In this document: positions 44,301 through 53,500 of the stretch, piece after piece | How the letters are laid out: every line of letters begins with the position of its first letter | How positions within the stretch are numbered: the first letter of the stretch is position 1 | Origin: Psoroptes ovis | Lineage: Eukaryota; Arthropoda; Arachnida; Sarcoptiformes; Psoroptidae | Assembly (NCBI GenBank): GCA_002943765.1 | Contig: PQWQ01000025.1 | Location: 434,001 to 498,000, forward strand | Length of the DNA: 64,000 nucleotides | Direction: 5' to 3' | Program-made: the position numbers and the translations under genes | Notes under the pieces: generated by a model | What the model was told of the DNA's origin: nothing | Database searches by the model: none | Seen by the model: the letters and a program-made list of their open reading frames with translations, nothing else

Positions 44301-47300
44301 AAATAACTGAAAATGTAGGCCAAATTATCAAATGAAAATGGCACATTCATCGTATATCAACAATTACAACAGATTGATTGATAAGTAGATAAATAAACAA
44401 ATTTGACCTATCATAATGAATCAAAATGGCGACCGATGGTCATCATTCATTCGCCATAATGGCCCATTCATAAATGACATTCACACATTTATTATAAGGT
44501 CATATTAGTGGTGAATCAATAAATAATTACCTAAATCAAAGATATTTATAGGCCCTCATTCATGTCTTCGATTAACCTTTGAAAACCTTCAAAACCTTTG
44601 AGAAACCTATTGACAATAACCTTTGAGAAACAATTAAATTTAGCCTTCGAGAACCTGTTAAAGAAGCCTTTGAGAACCTAGTAACGATCGAAAGACCTCA
44701 GTGAACAGCTTGCGTAGATAAAGCAGATTGCACAGAAGTCCAAGAGAGAATAATCGATCGTATCGAATTGAAATATCAATAAATTAACATCTTTATTGAT
44801 GATCAAATTGATAATTGTTTGTGTACACTTTATACATTGAAATTAATCACAAAACAACAAAATGGCGGAAAATCGTGATTTTCAACTCAAACAAACAAAA
44901 ATAAACAAAAAAAAAAAAAAAAAAAAAAATCACGAACACAAATCAATCGAATTGAATCGAATCGAATGGCGGTCAATTTCATTCGATTGAGGGCGAAAAA
45001 CGACGACTATTTCAACAATATAAGGTCTTTCATGGAAAACAACTCCAACAAACACAAAAATGAGTTAAAATAGCTAAAACAATTATCACAATCTATAAAT
45101 AGATTCATTCATTCATCGATTTGTTGATCGAACGAAGCCAATCAAATCAAATTGAATTTCGTTCGAATTCGTTTTTTCACCATGGAAAATCAGCTGAATC
45201 AATCGAATTGATGTCAGATGTTTTTGATTGGCTGCATTTGAAAAGTGGAAAAAAGAGGAGCATCTTCTCAAACAAAGAGAGGAGCACAGAGATAGCACGA
45301 ACTGCCGGAAATAATTTCTTCTTGGAGAAAATTGATTTTCTCAGAGAAATTTTCTTCGAAGAAAATTGAAAAATTTGTTCCAGAAAAAATGGAGAAAAAC
45401 GACTATTTCGACACACGTGAACGATTTTGGTCGAAATAGTTTTATGATTTTTTTTTCTATTTTGACAGCATCAACATCTTATAAAACTGTCCAGGGCAAA
45501 TATGTCCATTAATATGTCAAAAGCGTAATTAGCTTTCAAAGACATTTTCATGATATTTTGATCAGTTAATCATTGATCAATCGAATTGAAATGTCCATCA
45601 AATGTCCAAAAAGACATATTTGAGGAATGACAGCCGGCCAAAACAATATGGCCTCTCATACATCACACATTTGAGGCTATTTCGACCCGAGCAAAATTTA
45701 CCTGTCAAATTTTTATTGGTCAAAATGAAAATTGGCCAAATTGGCAAAATGAAAAACTGAGATAAAATTTGTCTTATTTTGATATGTCAAATTTGAAATA
45801 TGAAAAATTGATGAAGAAAAATTAAATGGATGCCATTTAATTATACGGGAAGTTTTTCTGAGAAATTTCCCGTAAAATTGCTGAGAAAATTTCTCATAAA
45901 TTGCTGAAAGCCTCCTAATTGAATCTTGGCAATTTGCCAGCTTGAAAACAAAAACAAATGACAATAGAAACAACAACAAAAAGAGATTGGAATCTATTGA
46001 TAATGATAATCACTTGAAATATGCCTGAATACGCAAACTAATGTCGAAATGGTTAGTAAAATAATGGTAATTCAATATGAAAAACGCTCATTTCATACTT
46101 GTAAAAACCTAATAAATGAAAATATGCATACTAAAACAACTGATAGCCAAAAAAACAATTGAAACAACACTAAGAAAACAAATCGATATTCGAAGGTTAT
46201 ACAAAAATATCAAAAGATATTGATATAAGATATCCAAAGATAAATGTGAATATTTTTCAATGATATTTCAATACAATTAAACTAAGTTAAAATCAAACAT
46301 ATTTTCAAGGAATTTTTAATATTAAAAATTCTTCAATTGATTTCTATTAATATTCAGCGAATCAATACACACAGATACATACACGAAAAATCAATCAATT
46401 TCCAATCAAAAAAATAAAAAATAATAACTGTAAAATACAATCAAATACACAATCAATCTATGAATTGATCAAATCAAAATTTTAAATTAATAAATAATCA
46501 AATTCAATTTATGTGAATATAAACATCATCCATCCGAATGAATGATGAATAATGCATCAACTATTATATTGACCAGTGTATAAATCACCTTAAACACATT
46601 TTAGCCAAAATAACGGAACTTTCCTAGTATGAAAATAGATTTTTTTAAATTTAATCAAATCACAAGAATACATTACATTTTACTTTTTGGGTGCATACAT
46701 CATACAGATAAGACTTAAGACTATAGATGTATTCAATCATAGTGCATAAATACCTATTACATGCATCATTGAAGATTTATTTATAGACAGCCACCACCAC
46801 CAAATAACACCATTTTTTTCTCGGTGTATTTTAAGTGTTCAAAGGTGGCCTGTTTGGCTGGCTCACTGATCATATACAATGGTCAATCGATTTTGGAATG
46901 ATTGATCGATTGACCATCGTTCATTCTTGGATATCTTCGAGTTAAAATTTGAAAAATTCAATTTAATCTAAGTTTTAATTAAATTAAATTAAATTAGATC
47001 CTATTTATTCAATTTTGAATTAGCTGTAAGCTTAAAGATTTATTTGTGTATTAGGTTGTCCGGAAAGTTCTGGCCAATTTTCATGAGCAACGCTATCTGA
47101 TTAAGCAGAATGAACTTTCCCTACAACCTTACTATATTAAATTACTAAACGAAGTAAACAAGCAAAACCATTGCCATTGGCCATTTTCAAAAGAAAAACT
47201 TGATTGAAAATAAATTGAAAAAAAACATCACGAGTTTTTCACTCACATTCCAATCAAATTTGACAGTTAACAAATTTTATTCGATTCGAAGCAAAACAAA

Positions 47301-47834
47301 TCAATATTCAAATATTCAGATATATTTGAATATTTGAATGGAAATAAATTATTCATTTTTATAAATAGACAAATGGAATGAATCGAAATGACCAGCGGTC
47401 AAAATCGCCATTGGCATCTTAAGCTTTAGATCTGATCGATTTGATCGAAAATATTAGGTTGTCCGAAAAGTTCAATTCGGCTTAATCAATAGAGTTGCTC
47501 ATGCAAATCGGCCAAAACTTTCCGGACAACCTAATACACTGGTCAAAATCAATCAAAATCAGTTTTTTCAGTCAAATCAAAGCTTTTCAGTCAAAAAACA
47601 ATGGAAACATGGTAAAAATTGAATGGACAAATAAATACCTGAATATGTATCGAATGCTGTAGGTACATAATCGGTCGGATAACCATTGGTTGTATATGAA
47701 ACAATCAAACTTGTTTTGCCAACAGCGCTATCACCGATGAATACACATTTTAATTTACGTGATTTTCGGGCCATTTTGGCCTGGGATTTCAGCTGATTCA
47801 ATTGATTGGTGATTGTCGAAGATTTTGATGACAT
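32366..47834 (-). CDS. RhoU: RHOU/RHOV (Wrch/Chp)-type Rho GTPase with very long C-terminal tail
   Basis: Four exons: 47834-47639, 39173-39115, 34924-34571 and 34507-32366. Introns are 8465, 4190 and 63 bp, with consistent phases. The protein has 916 residues. The GTPase domain (about 27-220) shows GDSAVGKTS (34-42), effector loop SYTTNGYPTDYVPTAFDTYS, DTAGQDDFDSIRPLCY with the catalytic Gln85, GTQCDLR, and ECSALTQKNLKEVFDSAI. This run is diagnostic of the RHOU/RHOV branch, which controls actin, adhesion and PAK kinases. A 12-residue insert precedes GTQCDLR. A Ser/Asn/His/Gln-rich tail of about 700 residues follows and ends SLWTCCFSPNF, recalling the palmitoylated CCFV end of vertebrate RHOU. 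The P-loop Ser36 replaces the usual Gly. A later start at Met21 is possible. Confidence 0.92.
35264..35349 (+). mobile_element. mariner-type MITE copy 18 (extended-end subtype)
   Basis: Plus orientation. The right end is CGGACAACCACCTAAT, with the three-base extension. Intron 2 of the Rho gene. Confidence 0.9.
35598..35679 (+). mobile_element. mariner-type MITE copy 19
   Basis: Plus orientation, left terminus TTAGATTGTCCGG, right terminus TTTGGACAACCAAAT. It lies 250 bp from copy 18. Confidence 0.88.
36058..36137 (+). mobile_element. mariner-type MITE copy 20
   Basis: Plus orientation, termini AAGGCTGTCCGTAAAGTT and CTTTTCGGACAATCTAA. Confidence 0.88.
36400..36622. repeat. degenerate ~62-bp tandem repeat related to the minisatellite
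   Basis: Three diverged units share CGGCTAAAATTGGTGAGG, TTATAACCTTGTAGAAATTT and AAGGCT-type blocks. The last ends GAAGGCTATACACTGGTAAT, nearly the same as the array's AAAGGCTATACACTGGCAAT. Confidence 0.6.
36889..37046. repeat. 158-bp imperfect fold-back
   Basis: The left arm (36889-36957) and right arm (36965-37046) are imperfect inverted copies around a 7-bp loop. Matching blocks include GTAATTTT with AAAATTAC, GTTTTCAAGTTGA with TCAACTTGAAAAC, and TTTTAAAATT with AATTTTAAAA. It would fold into a long hairpin if transcribed with the Rho gene intron. Confidence 0.7.
37470..37546 (+). mobile_element. mariner-type MITE copy 21, degenerate
   Basis: The left end, GAGGCTGTCCGAAAAGTTTT, is good, the middle is shortened and the right end is mutated (CTTTTCGAATAACCC). 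Confidence 0.75.
39302..39383. mobile_element. MITE copy 22, near-palindromic subtype
   Basis: Long terminal repeats: AGGTTGTCCGAAAAGTTTTT plus GCCGATT on the left, AATCGGCAACAATTTATCGG on the right. The asymmetric GCCGAATGAA half of ordinary copies is missing. Confidence 0.85.
39542..39622 (+). mobile_element. mariner-type MITE copy 23
   Basis: Plus orientation, consensus right terminus, flanked by ATA/ATA. It lies 160 bp from copy 22. Confidence 0.92.
40056..40106. repeat. ACGTAGTG inverted-repeat element, copy 2
   Basis: GACGTAGT (40056-40063) and ACTACGTC (40099-40106) are exact inverted repeats. The core CTCGGCGCACGACACTATAA parallels the CGGCGGCATTATAA core of copy 1 at 20535. A GCGCCGGCGC patch follows about 25 bp to the right. 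Confidence 0.6.
41011..41093 (+). mobile_element. mariner-type MITE copy 24
   Basis: Plus orientation, near consensus, with CTTTCGATTGTGATTAAGCC in the middle and a CGGACAACCTT right end. Confidence 0.92.
42031..42081. repeat. nested GC-rich hairpin
   Basis: GGCGCC at 42031-42036 and 42076-42081 bracket a second stem, GCAGAGC (42056-42062) and GCTCTGC (42068-42074), with loop CTTCA. It stands out from the AT-rich surroundings. Confidence 0.6.
42445..42468. repeat. perfect 11-bp hairpin
   Basis: AATGGCAGCAA and TTGCTGCCATT are exact inverted repeats with only 2 bp between them. A GCCCG...CGGGC pair follows within 40 bp. Confidence 0.65.
43324..43403. mobile_element. MITE copy 25, near-palindromic subtype
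   Basis: Termini TTAGGCTGTCCGAAAAGTTT and AAACTTTTCGGACAACT extend inward as TTGCCAATTT and AAATCGGCAA, leaving a short centre. It matches the subtype of copy 22. Confidence 0.85.
43987..44189. mobile_element. hAT-type non-autonomous transposon with 8-bp target duplication
   Basis: The element runs 43995-44181 (187 bp). Its ends CAGTCATTCTCAACC and GGTTGAGAATGACTG are perfect 15-bp inverted repeats, and AAATAAAC flanks it exactly on both sides (43987-43994, 44182-44189). The CAG...CTG termini and 8-bp duplication are the hAT superfamily signature. The inside is GC-richer, with repeated GTGTGCCGC/GTTCCGCGG motifs, and encodes no transposase. The exact duplication suggests a fairly recent insertion. 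Confidence 0.92.
44906..44930. repeat. A homopolymer
   Basis: Over 20 consecutive A residues in the Rho gene intron 1. Similar A/T homopolymers occur at 847, 18605, 37618 and 40502. Confidence 0.85.
47051..47131 (+). mobile_element. mariner-type MITE copy 26
   Basis: Plus orientation; the right terminus is decayed (CTTTCCCTACAACCTT). Confidence 0.88.
47454..47533 (-). mobile_element. mariner-type MITE copy 27
   Basis: Minus orientation, near consensus, about 105 bp inside the donor end of the Rho gene intron 1. Confidence 0.92.
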
Positions 47835-48751
47835 TTTTTCACATCTTGTTGATGATCAACAGGTGATGAGCGAATAAACACAATCGATGCTGGCAAATGG
47901 CTGAATTTTGAGGAAATTTTTGACGTAAAACACAACGGATTAAGGGGATTTTTTCACTGTGATTAAGTTTCACTAATTGCAAATTGCACCGAAAATCGCA
48001 ATCAAAATCAATCGACGATGTGCTTAAAAACTGTTTATTTTTAGTCATTCAAATTGAATTCCAATGGGTAATTGTGAATATCTACGCATATCAAGTCTTG
48101 TGATTCGAATAGAAGAAAACTTGTCAAAATTATTAATGAATTTTTGTGTGTTTAATTACAAATCAATTATCGATTGGAAATATACCTTCGAGGAAGTTCA
48201 ATAATTGTTGTCGTTTGTTGCTGTTGCAGTTATACACAGACTAACACAAACAGACTTACAGGTTGCAAGCACTAAAAATGAAGGCAAAAAATATTCATAT
48301 TTAGATCAAATAAATGGCTGCAAATTACACACGTGTTTCTGTACGTGTTTTTGTACGTATTTCATTTACATATTTTTGAATTGTCAAGCAAAGCTGACGC
48401 AATACAAGGACAGAGATTCAAGTTTTTGATGATTCATAGGGATTCGTTCGTTGTTTCGTTGATTGACCACTTAGGACAAATGATATTCAATTTGACGACG
48501 TTCAGTTTGAATCGATGATGGCCGACGGCCGAATTCATTCAATGAGATGAGATAGGATTAGATAAGATGGTCAAAGTCGATTTGATTCGATTTGTTTACA
48601 TTCGATTAGCACATGAATTAATTGATTAACATAAATTGATTCAAATTAATGCATGCAGATACACAGGAAAAAATCACAGATTTTTTAAAAATTAATTATA
48701 AGCAGCAACAGGTGAATAATCAAGTAGTTTTGATTTCAGATGAAACAAATA
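47835..48751. promoter_or_regulatory. 5' flank of the Rho-type gene
   Basis: About 900 bp upstream of the minus-strand ATG, probably with the 5' UTR and promoter. Short frames on both strands overlap one another and lack family features. No TATA box is convincing. Confidence 0.35.
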
Positions 48752-48836
48752 TTAGACTGTCCGGAAAATTTCGGCCGATTTTCATGAGCAACTCTATTGT
48801 GTCAAAGCGGAATGAACTTTTCGGACAACTATCTAA
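48752..48836 (+). mobile_element. mariner-type MITE copy 28 (extended-end subtype)
   Basis: Plus orientation; left end TTAGACTGTCCGG, right end CGGACAACTATCTAAT with the three-base extension. Confidence 0.88.
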
Positions 48837-50446
48837 TAATTTTCGGATAAACACTTGAATTATTATTTGTTAAACGTTGAAACGTTGATTGATTGATTAT
48901 CTTTGAAAGAACATGATTTCTTCTCAAAAATTTCTTACAATTTTCTTCATTCAAAATCTTTGAAAATCATTGAAAACACACACAAAGTTACGCGACAGTT
49001 GTAAAGCGAAGTTTTCCTGTATATTTCACTGGCAGTTTTTTCTTGTTGTTTCAGTTGGTTCAAGTTTTGTTTGTTTCAAAGCCGGTCACATTTCACTAAT
49101 CTTGTTAACATTTCTCATTGATAATCTTGTTCAAGTATATCATATGTACTCTGTAAGACGTAATTTTTGAAATTTTGAAATGAAAAAATACAGGATGTAA
49201 TCGCTTTTAGCGAGCCGAAAATACCGGATGCTCACGTTTTTGAATTCGATTCAATTCGAGTGGATTCGATTCGATTCAAGTTGATTTGAGTCGATTTTTG
49301 ATTAGTTTCACTTGGAAAAAATTTCATTTGAGTGGATTTTATTGAAGTAAACAAATCAAATCAATGGAAAAATCGATGAAATCGATGAAAATCTGATGAT
49401 TCATTGCATAATAATCAATTGAATTGAATGACACAATAGGAATTCATTGATTTGAATTGATTCAAAGTTGATTAATGTTCAATGAGTTTCAATGAGTTTT
49501 TGAACCTTTTTGATTCGAATCTTTTTGAAATCGAACGTTTTTTTCGTTTTGTTCACAGAAAACACAAGGAGTTCGAAATAGTTTGTTTGACCGAGACACA
49601 ATAGGACAATGGTTGTGTGTGAATTGGATGATCGAATCGAATGTTTGAATGAGTCAATGATTCGAATGAAAAAAAATTTTTTTCGAATTTTTTTTTTTTT
49701 TGCTTTTTTTTGTCAGTGTAAGAGAGTTTTTTGTGTTCTTTGTTCATTGTTCAAACAACAACAGTAACAGGTTATTCGTCTTTTGTCTTTGTCTCTCTTT
49801 TTTTTTACTTTTCACCTGCCGCGCTTTTTTTCCGCTTCTTTCATTTTTTTTGCTTTGTCTGCTTTCGGTTTTTTGTTCGTCACACAGATGTATGAGTAAT
49901 GAATGAATGAATTAGAAAATGTACAGTTTAAAGTTGAGTTTTTATACAATTTTTTTGAATAAACGATGAATGAAAAAATGAGGAAAAAGGTAGTAGCATT
50001 GAAAAGTGTGTAAGTAGGCAGTTCAAAAAAAATTTGGCAGTAGCATTGCCAATTGTTATGGAGGTAGTGGAGGTCACATTAAACTGCTAGTAGCACTAAG
50101 AATAGTGAAGATTGACAAAATTTCAATTTATTACACATTTTATTTATTTATTTATAAATATTCAGATAATTTGAATATAAATCAATTGTTGCATGTTTCA
50201 TTTGAATTAATCATTTAACGCTCCAAACATTCGTGTATTTGTTTGTATTCGTGTTAATTTTCATAATTTGATTAATTGAAATGTTAGTTAATATTTGAAA
50301 CAATAATAAGAAATAAGGAGAAAGTTCAAATGACGAGAGTTTGAATTGAGAGAGAGATATGAAACAAACAATTAAAAATAAGGAGAAACGACAAATTCGC
50401 AATAAAGAACCAACGATTTTTGTTTCGATGTGAACGAATTATTATA
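48837..50446. other. gene-poor region between RhoU and TFIIA-L
   Basis: 1.6 kb with T-rich and TTTTTCGAA-rich tracts and GAATTCGATT/GATTCGATTC runs. Three GTAGTAGCA/GCAGTAGCATT-type segments recur at about 49990-50100. No supported gene. Confidence 0.45.
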
Positions 50447-50532
50447 TGAGGTTGTCCGAAAAGTTCATTCGGCTTAATCAATCGAATATTGTAGTCCAAT
50501 GAAAATCCGCCACGACTTTTCGGACAACCTAA
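50447..50532 (-). mobile_element. mariner-type MITE copy 29
   Basis: Minus orientation with an expanded middle (AATATTGTAGTCCAATGAAA). It starts 27 bp past the TFIIA-L stop codon and so probably lies in its 3' UTR. Confidence 0.88.
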
Positions 50533-50558
50533 TAATTTCAATCCATGGTTTTTTCCAA

Positions 50559-53500
50559 TTACCATTCAGCATCACCTAAAGCTCGGGAGAATACATAATC
50601 TTTGCCTTTAAGGTTCATGATTCCATCTTTAAAGTAGAATTTCCATTTATTTCTAGTCCTAGTGACCTTTAAGGATGAGATTTGAATGGACAAAATCAAT
50701 CAAAAATTCCAAACAAATTTTCCCCGGCCAAAACATACCTTATCATATTGACAGACTATAACATTGTCAGTTTCGAACAGTTCGACAGGATCTTCATCAC
50801 TGACATCATCCTCAGAATTTAAAGGTTCCTATAGTTCAAAGGTGATAGAAAAGGAGTTAGTAAAATACTTGGTATTAGGTTGTCCGGAAAGTTTTGACCG
50901 ATTTTCAAAATACAACTCTATTGATTAAGCCGCCAGAACTTTTCGGACAACCAAATATTTGAAAGACACCCTTACCTCTTCCATACCAGTATCATTTTCT
51001 TCATCATTCATTACATCATCATCATCATCCAAGTCATCATCATTATCACGATAATCATCCAGATCATCATCATCATTTGAATCATCACTAGAATCATTAT
51101 GGTGGCCATCTAATTGTGGGACCCGATTATTACCGCTACTACTGTTGTTGGTGGTGGTGGTGGTCATCAATGTTGTGCCACTACCACTTGATTGACCTTG
51201 TTGTTGTCTAATTTGTTGCTGTTGGTGTTGTTGAAGAAGCTGCTGCTGGACACTGGACAGCATCGATGGGGTCAGCGTGATTGTTTGCTGGGGCAACGTA
51301 GACGTAGTAAGTACTTGTCCACTGCGTACCATTTGTGGCAAAGATGTCGCTGCTGCTGCGGCAGCCATACCAACATGATTAGGTTGTACACCACCACCAG
51401 CTGCTGCTGCAGCACGTATCGCTGCATATGGGATGGCTCCGGCAGGTGTCGCCAGTCCTGGATGTTGAAATATTGGTTGAACATTTTGCAACAGCGCCGG
51501 ATTGATGACTAAAGCTCCGGCACCAGGATGAGCCATGTTATTCGGCAGCATGATCAATTTGTGCGTACCCGGTATAACGCCGGAGGGAAATTTGACTTCC
51601 TAGAAACAAAACAAGAAGAAAATTAGAATCAGTCCAAGAAAAGTCTTATAAAAGGGTCAAAGTAAATATCATTTTGAAGCATTGAAAGGGTTAAATGTAA
51701 TTAGTTAAAACCATTTGATTATGAGTGCTTATATTAGGCTGTCCGAAAAGTTTTGGTTGATTTTCATTAGCGATTATAATTAACTCTATTGTGTGATTAA
51801 GCAGAATAAACTTTTCGGACAACCACCTAATAGAGAATGTGAAAAAAAAACAGGGGACAACAGAGATATGGACATTTAAAATTATTCGCAAATTAATTAA
51901 TGAAGCAACGAAAAAACATATTGAAATGAATGAATTTTGAAGTTAATTAACACAGCAACAGCAACATTTAAAATTTTTTGAGACATTTGAATCGACATAT
52001 ATCATAGCAGTGATTACAACCTTATGTGAAGAATTATCAATACCAACACCAGCGCCACCACCATCAATACCGGTAGCTTGGTCATTATTATTAGGGTTAT
52101 TTTTACCATGTTTTTGATAAAGTAAATTATAATCTGAAGATGATAATGATGATCCACCAACACTAGCGCCACCACCACGAGAATCATTACTGGTCACAAT
52201 CTGACCATATGATGGATGATGATTAAATTGATATGAATTAAATGGTAATGGATAATACGGATGATGATGTAACATTTGTTGTGTATGAGCAGCAGCAGCA
52301 GCGCCACCATCATTCAACGAAGATGATTGATTCGATGATAAATTTATTGGCAATTGTTGTTGTGGTTGTTGCTGCTGGCCACTGTAGAGGGCGCTGTATG
52401 ATGTCCGGAGGGCATTACTGTTGCTGATATCGTGCCCAGCGCCACCGTATCTAATCGATGGTGATGAACGATTATCATTCGATTTAATACGTTTCTGATT
52501 TGAGCTACCACTACTACTACTGCTACTGGTTGCTAATGAATTAACATTTTTAAATGATGAAGGTTGATTATTATTCTGTGTGGAGTTATTTGTTGCTGCT
52601 GCTGTTGTTGATGAAGGAATAAAATATCCTCCCGCTCCCCCTCCTACAACTCCCCCAGTACCATTATTATCTGTTCCTGAAATTATATGTCGGAAAATTT
52701 GGGAATAATCCCCACCACCAACACCACCACCAGTTGTAGATTGTCGTTTGTTTGTTTTAGGATTGGAATTATTTGAATTATTAGTGGTCGGAGAAGAAGA
52801 AGATACCTGTAATAATGTTGTCGGAGCTCCTGCGGTTGGATGTGTGGTCTGTTGTTGTGTTGTTGGCCCTGCACCGCTATTTGCCGGTAGGGCTGCTGCA
52901 ACAAATTGTTGCTGTGGCTGCGGTTGCGATTGTTGTTGTTGCTGCAATGTATTCTGTACGATTGCCGATGCACGAAACATTGGTTGCTGCTGTGGTTGCT
53001 GACCAACAGATGGCGCTGTCAACAATGTTGCAGGTTGTTGTTGCGGTGCAACTATTGTTGCAGCTGCTGTAGTTGATGGTGGTTGACCACCAACAACAGC
53101 TGATACTTGTGATTGCGATTGATTTGTAGTCGGGTTCATCACAGAATTTGTGGACGCAGCCGCAGAAACAGCCGGTTGTTTTTTCGAACTCGAATCTTCT
53201 GATGACGGTGGATTCGAATCTTTTTTATTTACTTTGGATGAATTCGATGCTTTCGAAGACCCTGTGGCCCCATTCTTTTGCACATGATTCGGATTCGTAG
53301 TGATTACCGATGTGGATTTAGTCGAATTATTTTCTGCTTGTTGTTGCTGTTGCTGCTGTTTTTTATGACTATTTTTCGTTGATTTTTCCGATTTTGACGT
53401 TGAATTTGTTGCGGTTGTTGTGGTACCGGTGGCGCCACCTGATGATGATGTCGGTGATCCAGCATTAGCGGTTGATGCTGCTGCTGCTGCAGCAGCAGCA

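Larger units (their letters stand above)
39174..47638 (-). other. intron 1 of the Rho-type gene (8.5 kb)
   Basis: Bounded by AG|GTATTT at 47639/47638 and TTTCAACAG ending at 39174. It holds six MITEs, a hAT-type element, the second ACGTAGTG inverted-repeat element, small perfect hairpins near 42.03-42.47 kb, and GGAAATTTTCC-rich degenerate tracts (39440-39500, 41225-41360, 45300-45400). I accept no nested gene; open frames here are short and without family features. Confidence 0.8.

Noticed and set aside
45113..45416. Overlapping frames on both strands at 45.1-45.4 kb
   Set aside because: They come from an AGAAAATT/AATTTTCT-rich fold-back tract inside RhoU intron 1; neither strand is protein-like.
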